Source: VSJD01 sp964617825
Lineage (GTDB): Bacteria; Verrucomicrobiota; Kiritimatiellia; JAAZAB01
Reading direction: 5' to 3'
Length of the DNA: 64,000 nt
Assembly: GCA_964617825.1 (NCBI GenBank)
Contig: CAZTWL010000010.1
Span: 48,437 to 112,436 of the forward strand
In this document: one piece after another, positions 1 through 8,515 of the stretch
Numbering within the stretch: the stretch's first letter is position 1
Layout: every line of letters starts with the position of its first letter
Made by a program: the position numbers and the translations under genes
Notes under the pieces: model-generated
Seen by the model: only the letters and a program-made list of their open reading frames with translations
Told to the model about the DNA's origin: nothing
The model's database searches: none

Positions 1-382
1 CGGCTTTGGCCTGTTTTTCGAGCGCGGCCAATTCTTTTTCCGCAGCCGCCAGGCGCAATTTAAGGCTGGAAATATTCTGCTCGGCCACTTGCCGGGCAGA
101 CTGATTTATTTGCACGGCAGCTTCGGCCTGCTCTTTCTGATTGGTTTGCTTATTAAAGTACGCTTGAATGTCGCCGCCTACTTTATTGAGGGCGGAACGC
201 ATATCGTCCAGCGCGGCATCCACTGCCTTGGCTTTGGCGCTTAAAATCGAGGAAATTTCCTCCTGCCCGGATGGCAATGCCGCCGGCGTCCGGTCATCGG
301 CAACAGCCAGCGTGGCAATTAAAAAACACAGCAGGCCGCCGACTGAAATGTTGCTAATCGGGGAAAACAAATGATTCTTCAT
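1..382 (-). CDS. Secreted coiled-coil protein, N-terminal part only
   Basis: Only the first 127 codons lie in the window and the gene runs off the left edge. From the ATG at 382 the product begins MKNHLFSP, followed by a hydrophobic core (GGLLCFLIATLAVA) and a likely signal-peptidase site before DDR at about residue 29, so export across the inner membrane is expected. From about residue 40 the chain is rich in Ala, Glu, Gln and Lys with heptad-like spacing (for example LRLAAAEKELAALEKQ), which predicts a coiled coil. No enzymatic motif is visible. It could be a periplasmic scaffold or a partner of a transport or secretion complex, but the missing C-terminus would decide that. I do not recognise the family. 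Confidence 0.6.
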   Translation of the reverse strand, partial: MKNHLFSPISNISVGGLLCFLIATLAVADDRTPAALPSGQEEISSILSAKAKAVDAALDDMRSALNKVGGDIQAYFNKQTNQKEQAEAAVQINQSARQVAEQNISSLKLRLAAAEKELAALEKQAKA

Positions 383-504
383 ACCTACTCCTATGTGACC
401 TCCGCCGTTCCTTAACCAGCGCGTAAAATCAATTAAAATGCTGCCGGAATCCGCCTGGATTCCGTTCAAGCGATCCTGGCACGATCGCCAATTCTGCGCA
501 CGGG

Positions 505-578
<74 letters not shown>

Positions 579-846
579 AAATTATGCGCCAAAAGTGCCT
601 AATTCAATAACCGATTTGCTGTCGGTATGCAACGGTGTAATTATTAACCGGCGCGCAAAGTTCTTGCCTTAAAGGCGGCTCTGCGGATAATACGCTCCAT
701 TCCGATCGGAAAACCATGAATTGCGGAAGGCTCGGACCGTTAACGAGCGGGTTTATATCGCATAACTTGCCGATTATCCCGAAGCAAGCAAGCGGAAAAT
801 TGGGCTAAAAACCGAACGAAAATGAAAATGGCTTAAAGAAAGCTTC

Positions 847-930
847 GCCTGGGTGGCGGAATGGCAGACGCACCGGACTTAAAATCCGATGGCCTTAACG
901 GCCGTATGGGTTCGACTCCCATCCCAGGCA
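847..930 (+). tRNA. tRNA-Leu (anticodon TAA)
   Basis: GCCTGGG at 847-853 pairs with CCCAGGC at 923-929, with discriminator A at 930. The anticodon loop CTTAAAA gives anticodon TAA. A long variable arm (about 891-904) and the T loop GTTCGACTC are typical of a class II leucine tRNA. CCA is not encoded. It ends 20 nt before the convergent GNAT gene's stop. Confidence 0.95.
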
Positions 931-950
931 TATCCGCCAGACATCTGGCT

Positions 951-1427
951 TTAAAGCTTCATATAGTAGGTCGTCATATCCTTGTGGATATTGAATCCGG
1001 CCCGTTCATAGGCCCGCCGGGCACGGACGTGCCCTTCGTCCAAACCGGTGGTGACCTCGGCATAGTCCAGACCCAACTGGCGAAAATGGTCCAGTACGGC
1101 GGCATACATCTGCTGGCCAATGCCCTTAAGCCCGCAGTCCGGATCGACGGCGTTGTTGCATAATATGCCTATCTTTTTTTCCGCATTGATCCGGAAAGTG
1201 ATGAACCCGACAACACGCCCACCTTCCTCGCAGACCCGCACATAATCCGGATACTGCTCGCAGGATCGCCGCACGTCATCCCCCTTCGATGCCGGCGCGC
1301 CGGCAAACAACCGTTGATACAATTCTTCGCCATGAATCTTGCGATACGATTCATAAATCCCACGCCAAGCCCGAACGGCAATTTCCTGAATTCGCGGCAT
1401 ATCCTCCGGCTTCAAGGCACGCATCAT
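951..1427 (-). CDS. GNAT-family N-acetyltransferase
   Basis: This 158-residue protein has the GNAT fold. It starts with an N-terminal strand and helix (MMRALKPEDMPRIQEIA), has a central acetyl-CoA-binding motif A (DCGLKGIGQQMYAAVLDHF, the Q/R-x-x-G-x-G/A signature), and ends with a motif B-like stretch (RARRAYERAGFNIHKDMTTYY). It should transfer an acetyl group from acetyl-CoA to an amine, but the substrate cannot be read from the sequence. I chose the ATG at 1427 because a good ribosome-binding site (GGAGGG) lies 8 nt upstream; the longer frame starting at 1460 would overlap the preceding gene. It is the last gene of a three-gene minus-strand operon, 16 nt after the PPC gene. Confidence 0.85.
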   Translation of the reverse strand: MMRALKPEDMPRIQEIAVRAWRGIYESYRKIHGEELYQRLFAGAPASKGDDVRRSCEQYPDYVRVCEEGGRVVGFITFRINAEKKIGILCNNAVDPDCGLKGIGQQMYAAVLDHFRQLGLDYAEVTTGLDEGHVRARRAYERAGFNIHKDMTTYYMKL

Positions 1428-1443
1428 CGATTGTTCCCTCCAG

Positions 1444-1884
1444 TTAACGGTTAAGCTCAAGTAAATGGAACCCGGATACGGGATTGCGAATGCGCGCAGC
1501 TGAAATACCGGCCAATTCCAAGATCACAATTTCGGCAATCAAGTAAGTGCGGATGCCTTTGCGAATACAGCCCACCAGCGCCTTCTGCTTGCGTCCCATG
1601 GCGGCATGCATATGGAGTTCCGGGCCCTCGTCGCCAAGAAACAGGGTGCCCACCCCCAGAATTTCATGGCCTTCGGAAAAGGATTGCACCATGACCGAAG
1701 GCTTCGCCATTGTCTTTTTCGGGCCGACCACCAATTTTCCATCGCGGGCGCCGCCAACCAGCAGGACCAGGGCGGACTTGATTTTGCGCCGGCGGGCCAG
1801 GTCCTCAATGCAATCCGGCAGACGTTCGCCCTCTTCTAGGCGGACGGTAAAAACACGGTTAATTTTCCCTTCGGCGACTTGCAT
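1444..1884 (-). CDS. PPC (DUF296) domain protein
   Basis: The 146-residue product is a single PPC/DUF296 domain. This fold is found in plant AT-hook proteins and as stand-alone bacterial and archaeal proteins that form trimers and have been tied to DNA binding or metal binding. Visible family features are the opening FTVRLEEGERLPDCIEDLA, the glycine-rich core LVGGARDGKLVVGP, and the His motif ELHMHAAMGR, whose histidines are the likely metal ligands. No AT-hook is present. An AGGAG box precedes the ATG at 1884. It sits 13 nt downstream of the metallopeptidase gene and 16 nt upstream of the acetyltransferase gene, so the three are probably co-transcribed. The cellular role is unknown. Confidence 0.8.
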   Translation of the reverse strand: MQVAEGKINRVFTVRLEEGERLPDCIEDLARRRKIKSALVLLVGGARDGKLVVGPKKTMAKPSVMVQSFSEGHEILGVGTLFLGDEGPELHMHAAMGRKQKALVGCIRKGIRTYLIAEIVILELAGISAARIRNPVSGFHLLELNR

Positions 1885-1897
1885 GGCTTATCTCCTG

Positions 1898-2272
1898 TTA
1901 GTCCAGATTGCGGGCTTCAAGTTCCGATTCTTCCCAACCGAGGGAATGGCCCAGTTCGTGCAGCAGGGTCTTGCGGATTTCCTTCCTGAAGGGACGCTCG
2001 GCGCCACCCGCCGCATCCCAGATGTTTTCGAGGAACAAGACAATTTGGGCCGGCAAGGGGCTGGCGCCCGGATCATCGAGCGCTGAAGGCCCCATGAACA
2101 GCCCAAGAGTATCCGCTTCGATGCCGTCCGCCACCAGCGCCCGGCTTGGACGCTTTTCGAACACTATCGGCACAGTTTCCGCGCGAAGTTTCACGTCCGC
2201 CGGCAAGGACTGGAGCACGGCCGCAACTTCATCCGTCCCGATCTTAAGCATCCATTTCCACATTGGCGTCAT
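1898..2272 (-). CDS. Zincin-like metallopeptidase family protein
   Basis: This 124-residue protein carries the zinc metallopeptidase motif HELGHSLGWEE near its C-terminus (residues about 106-116), preceded by the hydrophobic helix start RKTLLH. The short length and the position of HExxH resemble the Zincin_1 (PF06262, DUF1025) group. In that group the two His and a downstream Glu or Asp bind zinc and the Glu activates water, and its natural substrates are largely unknown. No signal peptide is visible, so it is probably cytoplasmic. It is the first gene of the operon with the PPC and GNAT genes. The start at 2272 lacks a clear ribosome-binding site, and the ATG at 2263 is an alternative. Confidence 0.75.
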   Translation of the reverse strand: MTPMWKWMLKIGTDEVAAVLQSLPADVKLRAETVPIVFEKRPSRALVADGIEADTLGLFMGPSALDDPGASPLPAQIVLFLENIWDAAGGAERPFRKEIRKTLLHELGHSLGWEESELEARNLD

Positions 2273-2356
2273 AAGGTGGTTAGTGTAGCATGAACCGCAT
2301 CAAGTAGCCAGCAGCCAGAATGCGGATGACAATATTTCCTTGCGATCGACATTCAC

Positions 2357-3454
2357 ATGCAAAACGCACCCACCATCATGATTTGCCGCGAGGGATACGA
2401 GGACATCTTGCGAGACGAAATGATTGCCAAAGGCGCCATCCTGGAATCGTCCGGCTTATATCCTCCGGACCGCGCAACCGGCTCCGGTCTGCTCATGATT
2501 CGCACTCAGGCCGAGGCGACTGACGCCACCCAAATTTCAACCCCCTTCATCTTCGAACAGCAACGCCTGGAATCCGCGCTCTGGTTCGAAGACCAGCCCT
2601 TGAAGGCCATGGCCCGCGCAATCGTGGTCCGACTCCTGCCCGCGATTTCCCGCCAGACTCAACCTTGGACCCTGCATGCGTTTGCATCCAATCCAAACGG
2701 CGCCCAGCCGTTAACCCAGCGCGCCGAGCACTTAAAGAAAGCCGTGCTCGATTTCTGTGCAAACCGGTTTACCGTCGTTTTCCGGCGCTATCGTGAGCCG
2801 GAGGCGTTTTCCGCCGCCGATGCGTTTCTGGTCCTTCAAATATGCGCCATACCCGGCGGCCTATGGGGCGCCGTCATGCCGTCCCACCGGCTCAGCGATG
2901 CGCGGCCGGGCGGCGTGCATCGCATGCGGTTCGACAATAACGCGCCGGCACGCTCGTACTTAAAAATCAAAGAGGTTTTTGAACGCATGGGCGCGACGCC
3001 CGCGCCCGGCCAGCGCGTGGTGGACCTCGGCGCGGCGCCTGGCGGTTGGAGTTATGCCTTTCTCAAGCGAGGTTGCCGCGTGCTGGCGGTGGACAACGGC
3101 CCCATGAAACTCAAAGACCTGGGCGCCGCCGGTGGCAGCCTGACGCACCTGCGCGAAAACGGCATCTCATTCACGCCGCCGCCCGCCTGGCGGCCGCTGG
3201 ACTGGATGGTCAGCGACATGCTGATTCCGCCCGGGCAAACGCTGGGCATGATCCGGAAATGGATTGAGCACGGCTGGATGCGCCGCTTTGTCTTCAATGT
3301 CAAGCTGCCGCAACAGCAACCCTATCCGGTATTGAAGCCCATCGAAACTTATTTGCGGAGCCAACCCGGCATCAAGTTCCAAATTCGCCAGCTTTATCAT
3401 GACCGGCGCGAGGTAACGGTGTTCGGACGGCTGGGATCCTATTTGGCGCGGTAA
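2357..3454 (+). CDS. rlmM: RlmM-like 23S rRNA cytidine 2'-O-methyltransferase
   Basis: The 365-residue product matches the length and domain plan of E. coli RlmM, which 2'-O-methylates a cytidine (C2498) in the 23S rRNA peptidyl-transferase region with S-adenosylmethionine. An N-terminal THUMP-like part comes first. The Rossmann methyltransferase follows, with the SAM motif VDLGAAPGGWSYAFLKRG (about residues 216-233). The putative catalytic K-D-K-E set is in SYLKIKEVF, WMVSDML, FNVKLPQ and RREVTVF. VLAVDNGPM and IRQLYHDRREVTVFG are close to the E. coli protein. Its 3' end overlaps by 16 bp the convergent DUF4091 gene. RlmM is best known in gammaproteobacteria, so its presence here may reflect transfer or a wider family. 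Confidence 0.82.
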   Translation: MQNAPTIMICREGYEDILRDEMIAKGAILESSGLYPPDRATGSGLLMIRTQAEATDATQISTPFIFEQQRLESALWFEDQPLKAMARAIVVRLLPAISRQTQPWTLHAFASNPNGAQPLTQRAEHLKKAVLDFCANRFTVVFRRYREPEAFSAADAFLVLQICAIPGGLWGAVMPSHRLSDARPGGVHRMRFDNNAPARSYLKIKEVFERMGATPAPGQRVVDLGAAPGGWSYAFLKRGCRVLAVDNGPMKLKDLGAAGGSLTHLRENGISFTPPPAWRPLDWMVSDMLIPPGQTLGMIRKWIEHGWMRRFVFNVKLPQQQPYPVLKPIETYLRSQPGIKFQIRQLYHDRREVTVFGRLGSYLAR

Positions 3455-5040
3455 AGCGCGGCCTTGATCTTTAAGCGCCAGGCGGCTTCCTTGGGGAAGG
3501 TTTCAAACGACCGGAGCGACGCAAGCCTTCTGTCACCACGATCAATCCCGAGGGTTTGGAGCAGCCGGAAATCCTGCAGGCTTTCACCGAAGACCTCCCA
3601 GCGCATGGAATCGATGGGTCCCTCCTTGCCGGGGTAGACAACGAAGGTATCCCCGTAGGCCCAGCCCGGCCAGCGCTTGCCGTCCTGGGTAGTGAAGGGA
3701 TTAATCAGGTTGCGGGTCTGGGATTCGTACCAGTAGTTGTAGCCCCAGTGCAGGAAACCCTGGAACGGCCAGCGGTAGAAGAGGAAGCCGTGCATGGCGA
3801 TCTTGGCAAGCGGCGTGTCGAGCAGACGGTTCAGGAACTTCCCGCGCGGCCCGCAGCAATAGTAGCACCAGCAGGGGATATCCTCGGCCAGAAAATCGAG
3901 CGCGGTCTTAATGCTGGGGACCGGCATATCGGTCAATTTTTCCCGGCCGAACCGGATATCCGACAGGGCGTCCATAACCCTCATCCAGGGCGCCAGTTCG
4001 GCCAGCAGGGCGCGGGCCGCCTTGTAGTTCTGGAGCGGCTCATCGCCGTGCGGCTCGTCGGAAACGTGGAAGAAGGAACGATCCAGCAGTTTTTCGGCCT
4101 TGAGAAAGCGGTGCAGGGCCGGCAGGTATTGGGCAAGGAAGCGGCGGTAGGTATTTGAGGTGGCCCCGGTATCGACCGGCCACAGCAGTTTCTCGGCGGC
4201 TCCCTGGCCCTCGTAAATCCGGATGGCGTGTTTGACGCCCCACTGGGTGAAGGGATGACACCACTCGAAACGCTCCACACCCTGTAACCGGGCCAGGCGG
4301 ATGTAGCGGCGGACATCCGACCAGTCAAAGGCATAACGCCCCTTCCCGGTCCGCTTCACGCGCAAGAGCTGGCTGGGACGTTTGACACCATCGAGCGGCG
4401 GGGTGAAGACGGGGACATAAAGCGTGTTCTGGCCGTGTTCCACAACATTTTTCATGTAGCGCGCCACAATCTCCCAAAACCGCCCGTCAAACAGATCGGT
4501 CTTGTACCAGTCGATCAACGCGTCGGCATAAAACCAGTGGGTAATGTCAAAATCGCGGCGGGGCTGAATAACCAGGCCGTGCAGTTTGACCGCCAGCTTG
4601 TGCACAACGGTTTTCCCGTTTTCGGGCGTTACGGTCACGATAATCGTATGACAGCCGGGGGCGGCGTTCTGACCGGGGCGGACTGTCAGCCAGAAGGCGT
4701 GGGTTTCGAAGGCCGGAAGCACGAGCGTGTTTTCGTCGAACAGCGGGTCCGGCACGTAACCCGGAATCATGTCGTGGCCATCTCCATCGCAAGAATCGGC
4801 AAGGATCGGCGTATTGTGATGCTCCACGGGAACGAATCCGACGCGGCGCACGCGGACCATCCAGCCGGCGGGTCCCTTAGCTTCCACGGTAACGGGGGTG
4901 TGCATATCGCTTCGCATCGCGACCTGAAAACTGAACTGCTCATTGCGCGCGGCTTCTAAGGCATTTAGCGAAGCACGCGGGGGATGGGTGGAGGGGAAAT
5001 GGCGGACCAGAGAAGTTGTGAGCCAAGTTTGCAAGCGCAT
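3439..5040 (-). CDS. DUF4091 (GH123-like) glycoside hydrolase
   Basis: The 533-residue protein has an N-terminal beta-sandwich-like region (residues about 1-160, starting from a helix LNALEAARNEQFSFQVAM) and a TIM-barrel-like region. It ends with the DUF4091 signature FLHWGYNYWYES, WPGWAYGDTFVVYPG and SMRWEVFGESLQDFRLLQTL. The pair Asp-Glu in FFHVSDEPHGDE is where the related GH123 enzymes place their catalytic acids in substrate-assisted hydrolysis of N-acetylgalactosaminides. Hydrolase activity is inferred, and the exact substrate is unknown. No signal peptide is visible, which is unusual for a glycan hydrolase and suggests cytoplasmic action on imported oligosaccharides or a missed start. 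It ends 16 bp inside rlmM, tail to tail. Confidence 0.82.
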   Translation of the reverse strand: MRLQTWLTTSLVRHFPSTHPPRASLNALEAARNEQFSFQVAMRSDMHTPVTVEAKGPAGWMVRVRRVGFVPVEHHNTPILADSCDGDGHDMIPGYVPDPLFDENTLVLPAFETHAFWLTVRPGQNAAPGCHTIIVTVTPENGKTVVHKLAVKLHGLVIQPRRDFDITHWFYADALIDWYKTDLFDGRFWEIVARYMKNVVEHGQNTLYVPVFTPPLDGVKRPSQLLRVKRTGKGRYAFDWSDVRRYIRLARLQGVERFEWCHPFTQWGVKHAIRIYEGQGAAEKLLWPVDTGATSNTYRRFLAQYLPALHRFLKAEKLLDRSFFHVSDEPHGDEPLQNYKAARALLAELAPWMRVMDALSDIRFGREKLTDMPVPSIKTALDFLAEDIPCWCYYCCGPRGKFLNRLLDTPLAKIAMHGFLFYRWPFQGFLHWGYNYWYESQTRNLINPFTTQDGKRWPGWAYGDTFVVYPGKEGPIDSMRWEVFGESLQDFRLLQTLGIDRGDRRLASLRSFETFPKEAAWRLKIKAALYRAK

Positions 5041-5055
5041 AAGTAATTCCTACAA

Positions 5056-5130
5056 TTTTTACCTGTATTGATTCGTCGTTCGGCCTGTTGTCCATATTCC
5101 GTCATCAGCCATCCTTCGTCCCTATCCCGG
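5056..5130. repeat. Short-word degenerate repeat upstream of the DUF4091 gene
   Basis: The stretch between the DUF4091 start and the end of the diacylglycerol-kinase-like gene is built from words such as TTCGTCGTTCGG, CCGTCATCAGCCATCC and TTCGTCCCTATCCCGG. The same vocabulary recurs at 6190-6255, 34209-34298, 34685-34760, 35551-35669 and 39690-39798. The last codons of the neighbouring kinase gene (ending PAEPG) may derive from it. Confidence 0.4.
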
Positions 5131-6126
5131 TTCCGCGGGCATTTTCAGATGCAGGGCGCGTGGCATCACGTGGACTTGGAACCGGTCGCTGGCCGGCCAT
5201 TCCTCGCCATCGTATTGCGCCGTCTCCGGACGGGATAAACGCACATCGATCCGCTGCCCGCGAGCATAGACGGAATCTTTGTTTAACCGTTCGGACAGTG
5301 CCTGGATGCGGCGCGGATTATTACGAAAAGCCAGAAAATACTTGGCCAGATAATCCGTATGGCCGGTGAACACCAGCACATCGAGCAAGCCGTCATTGGC
5401 ATACGCATCGGGACAAATGACGAACTCGCCTCCATAATTGCGGGTATTATTGATGACCAGATTTAGGATCGGGCCAGCATACCAGGGACGGCCATCAATG
5501 GTAATATCCGCATTCAGCGGTTTCTGCCGCCAGAACCTCTGCCCAACACACCAGCTGTAGAGCAAATTCCCCTTGATGATTCGGCGAATGAGCGGAACGC
5601 CCGATACTTCCTGTTTAAGACGATTGTGTTCCCGAAGAATGTTGGAATCCAGTCCAATCGTCAGGGCATTTACAAAATAGACTCCGTCAAGGCATCCCAG
5701 GTCAAGCCAGTAATCAGCACCGTAGAGAACGGCCGCCACAGCCCGGCGCAAATCGTTCACAAAAAAATTATCGCGGGCAGTCAGGCCGAAGGACTTGGCC
5801 ATGTCATTGCCTGTGCCCGTGGGAATCAAAACGTAGGGCGGCAACTCCTGATCGGCATGGGCGGCACGATAGCGCATCAGGCCGTTGATCACCGCCGAAT
5901 GAGTTCCGTCGCCGCCAACGCCGGCAATGGCCGTATAACACTCCGGCCCATTTTGTTCCAGCCGCCGGCTGACCTGAACATCCAGGGGTAAATCTTGTGC
6001 AGCCAGCAACTCACAGGAAATCCCGAAAGACTCGAGCAAGGCGGCAATTTTCGGCCAGCGTTGCAAGGCAATCCCGCTGCCGGCCGTCGGATTGAGCACG
6101 CAGAGAATATGAGGAGATGCTTGCAT
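5122..6126 (-). CDS. Diacylglycerol/sphingosine kinase-like lipid kinase (YegS/DagK_cat family)
   Basis: The 334-residue protein starts with the DAGK catalytic-domain strand ILCVLNPTAGSG and contains the ATP-binding signature AIAGVGGDGTHSAVINGL followed by LIPTGTGNDMAKSFGL. The second domain is seen in GGEFVICPDAYANDGLLDVLVF. Members phosphorylate a lipid alcohol (diacylglycerol or similar) with ATP at the inner membrane face, and the bacterial substrate is often unknown. The ATG at 6126 is preferred over an upstream TTG at 6138. It follows mazG on the same strand (gap 107 bp) and precedes the DUF4091 gene, so it may belong to a loose operon. The extreme C-terminus may be repeat-derived. Confidence 0.88.
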   Translation of the reverse strand: MQASPHILCVLNPTAGSGIALQRWPKIAALLESFGISCELLAAQDLPLDVQVSRRLEQNGPECYTAIAGVGGDGTHSAVINGLMRYRAAHADQELPPYVLIPTGTGNDMAKSFGLTARDNFFVNDLRRAVAAVLYGADYWLDLGCLDGVYFVNALTIGLDSNILREHNRLKQEVSGVPLIRRIIKGNLLYSWCVGQRFWRQKPLNADITIDGRPWYAGPILNLVINNTRNYGGEFVICPDAYANDGLLDVLVFTGHTDYLAKYFLAFRNNPRRIQALSERLNKDSVYARGQRIDVRLSRPETAQYDGEEWPASDRFQVHVMPRALHLKMPAEPG

Positions 6127-6189
6127 GGCCTTCAACAAAAGCGCGACAATAAAGGATCAAAGCTGATGTGCCTGCGAGTATTTGCGACG

Positions 6190-6255
6190 TCCAAACTCCG
6201 TTACTCCGCCGTTCCCGCATTGTTCGCCGTCTGTCATCCGGCATCCGGCGCCTGG
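6190..6255. repeat. Short-word degenerate repeat at the mazG 3' end
   Basis: A run of words (ACTCCGTTACTCCGCCGTT, GCCGTCTGTCATCCGGCATC) spans the intergenic space and enters the end of mazG. The last mazG residues (GDGRQAPDAG) therefore look repeat-derived; compare DDGRQTPDD in the DinG-like helicase. Confidence 0.5.
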
Positions 6256-7082
6256 CGGCCATCTCCCGCGCGCTTGGCGTTTTTTTCAACAGCTTTCACC
6301 GCATTCCAGTGCGCATCCAGTTCGGGAAGGCTACATTGCGACAATTCGCGTCCAGTCTGACGAACCCGCTGTTCCACCGCTTGAACACGTTTGGAAAATT
6401 TAACCACCGCCCGCTGTAAAACTTCCTCGGCATTCAACCCCTGAAACCGGCTGAGGTTCACCACGGCAAACAGCAGGTCGCCAAGTTCTTCGTCGATCTG
6501 GGCCGCATCCCCCGCGGCCAGCGCTTGCTTGACTTCCGCCAGTTCCTCGTCAATTTTGGCCACCACATCATGCACCTGGTTCCAGTCGAACCCCACCCTC
6601 GCCAGGCGCTTCTGAAGATGATGCGCCTTGTGCAGGGCCGGCATGTGGCGTGGAATATCGCCCACCATGGAGGGGGGCGCGGCAGTCGGCTCGCGGCCGG
6701 CAGACTCCTTTTTTTCCAGCACCTTGATGGCTTCCCAATTTTTCAGAACTTCCTGGGATCCGGATACGCTGGCATTGTCGAACACGTGCGGATGACGGCG
6801 AATTAGCTTGGCGCAAATGCGATCCACCACCTCATCGAAGGCAAACGCATCCTGCTCCCGGCGGATCTGCGCCTGAAATACCACCTGCAAAAGCAAATCG
6901 CCCAGCTCATCGGCATGCTTGTCCGCCCGACCGGAGTCGATGGCGTCGATGACCTCGTAACATTCCTCGACCAGATACTGTTTCAGCGATTCCAGCGTCT
7001 GTTCGCGATCCCAGGGACAGCCACCCTCGCCGCGCAGTTTCGCCATGATATCGAGCAGATTCTGGATGGTATAGGTAGACAT
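6234..7082 (-). CDS. mazG: Nucleoside triphosphate pyrophosphohydrolase MazG
   Basis: The 282-residue protein has the two tandem MazG helical domains of the long E. coli type. The first has CPWDREQTLESLKQYLVEEC and DELGDLLLQVVF, and the second has KIDEELAEVKQAL and EELGDLLFAVVNLSRF. The ExxE and ExxD acids in these motifs bind magnesium and cleave (d)NTPs to NMP and pyrophosphate, a housecleaning function that can also influence ppGpp levels. The ATG at 7082 (MSTYTIQNLL) is chosen; a start at 7112 would add ten unusual residues. The C-terminus GDGRQAPDAG looks like translated short-word repeat, so the ancestral stop was probably earlier. Confidence 0.92.
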   Translation of the reverse strand: MSTYTIQNLLDIMAKLRGEGGCPWDREQTLESLKQYLVEECYEVIDAIDSGRADKHADELGDLLLQVVFQAQIRREQDAFAFDEVVDRICAKLIRRHPHVFDNASVSGSQEVLKNWEAIKVLEKKESAGREPTAAPPSMVGDIPRHMPALHKAHHLQKRLARVGFDWNQVHDVVAKIDEELAEVKQALAAGDAAQIDEELGDLLFAVVNLSRFQGLNAEEVLQRAVVKFSKRVQAVEQRVRQTGRELSQCSLPELDAHWNAVKAVEKNAKRAGDGRQAPDAG

Positions 7083-7201
7083 GATAGCAACACGGAATTT
7101 GAAATTCGGCAATCAGGCACAAACATGAATGTACCAGCAAAATCGCCTTGCTTTGAAGGCACCTTTTCTCCGGCAACAATGGCAGGCTTATTCTGCGTTC
7201 C

Positions 7202-8497
7202 TCATTTTGCGTTCAGCGTATCGGCCAGCTTGCGAGAAATGCGCATTGCGCAAAAATCAGCCCCGCACATGGTGCAATGATCCTTCACATCCGCCAGATT
7301 GGGAGAAGACTGGCTGAAACGTTCGCGCGCGCGTTTACCGTCCAATGCCAGGTTGAACTGGCAGTTCCAATCGAACTTGGTCCGGGCGCGCGTCATGGCA
7401 TCGTCCCAGTCGCGGGCGCCAGGCAGATTACGGGCCACATCGGCGGCGTGCGCCGCAATCCGATAGGCTACCAAACCCTCCCGGACCTCGGCTTCCGTCG
7501 GCAAACCCAAATGTTCGGCCGGGGTCACGTAACAGAGCAGCGATGCGCCATAATAGGCCGCCGCTGTCGCGCCAATGCAGGAAGTGATGTGATCATAACC
7601 GGGAGCCACATCGGTCACCACCGGCCCCAACACATAAAATGGCGCGCCGGCGCATACGCGAATTTCGCGCTCGATGTTCATTTGAATCTGGCCGAAGGGC
7701 ACATGGCCGGGACCTTCCACCATGACCTGCACGCCCCGCCGGCGACAGCGCTCCACAAGCTCTCCCAGAGTGTCAAGCTCCGCAAACTGGGCGGCATCGC
7801 TTGCATCCGCCTGACAGCCCGGTCGCAAGCCGTCACCCAGCGAGACGGTGACATCATGTGCCCGGCAGATATCGAGGACATCGTCCCAACGGGTATAGAG
7901 CGGATTCTCCTGACGGCGCTCAGCCATCCAAGAGGCCAAAATCGCCCCGCCCCGGCTGACAATTCCCGCCAGGCGCTTCATGGCCAGGGGCACATGCTCC
8001 TTGAGCAGACCGGCATGCAAGGTCATGAAATCCACACCCTGGTCAGCCTGCTCGGCAATGACAGCCAGCAGAACTTCGGGATCGAAAGACTCCACCGAGC
8101 CGCCTGTCCGGGAAACCGCCTCATAGATCGGCACCGTCCCGAAAGGCGCCGGACATTGCGCCAGCATGGCTTGCCGCAAAGACGCCAGATCGGTTCCCAC
8201 ACTCAGGTCCATAATGCAATCGGCACCTGCCTCCAGGGCCGTTTTCAGTTTGGTCAATTCGGTAACGTTGTCGGATTGCGCCGCGGATCGCCCGATATTG
8301 GCGTTGACCTTGGTGCGGAACGGACGCCCGACAATCTGGGGAACCAAGCTCGCGTGTGCAGGATTGGCGGGGAGAACCGCACGGCCGGCGGCGAGTTCGG
8401 CAACCACCTGCCCTACAGGCACCCGTTCACCCAGGGCTACAGCCTGCATGGCAGGCGTCACTTTACCGGCGTGTGCGAACTCATACTGGGTTTGCAT
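7202..8497 (-). CDS. thiC: Phosphomethylpyrimidine synthase ThiC
   Basis: The 431-residue product is a short-form ThiC. It is a radical-SAM enzyme that rearranges 5-aminoimidazole ribotide to hydroxymethylpyrimidine phosphate in thiamine synthesis. The C-terminal C-x2-C-x4-C cluster ligand motif is seen in CTMCGADFCAMRIS, and ADCIMDLSVGTD, EGPGHVPF and GYDHITSCIGA are characteristic of the family. The N-terminal extension of the longer, roughly 600-residue form is missing, as is common. It starts 18 nt after the HAD-like gene on the same strand. No TPP riboswitch fits in that gap, nor did I see one upstream of the HAD-like gene, so thiamine control, if any, is not evident here. Confidence 0.95.
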   Translation of the reverse strand: MQTQYEFAHAGKVTPAMQAVALGERVPVGQVVAELAAGRAVLPANPAHASLVPQIVGRPFRTKVNANIGRSAAQSDNVTELTKLKTALEAGADCIMDLSVGTDLASLRQAMLAQCPAPFGTVPIYEAVSRTGGSVESFDPEVLLAVIAEQADQGVDFMTLHAGLLKEHVPLAMKRLAGIVSRGGAILASWMAERRQENPLYTRWDDVLDICRAHDVTVSLGDGLRPGCQADASDAAQFAELDTLGELVERCRRRGVQVMVEGPGHVPFGQIQMNIEREIRVCAGAPFYVLGPVVTDVAPGYDHITSCIGATAAAYYGASLLCYVTPAEHLGLPTEAEVREGLVAYRIAAHAADVARNLPGARDWDDAMTRARTKFDWNCQFNLALDGKRARERFSQSSPNLADVKDHCTMCGADFCAMRISRKLADTLNAK

Positions 8498-8515
8498 GGC
8501 AACCTTTCAATCTGA

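Noticed and set aside
7277..8515. Long open frame on the plus strand opposite thiC
   Set aside because: It lies entirely antisense to a clear thiC gene, has no family motif and arises from high GC content.
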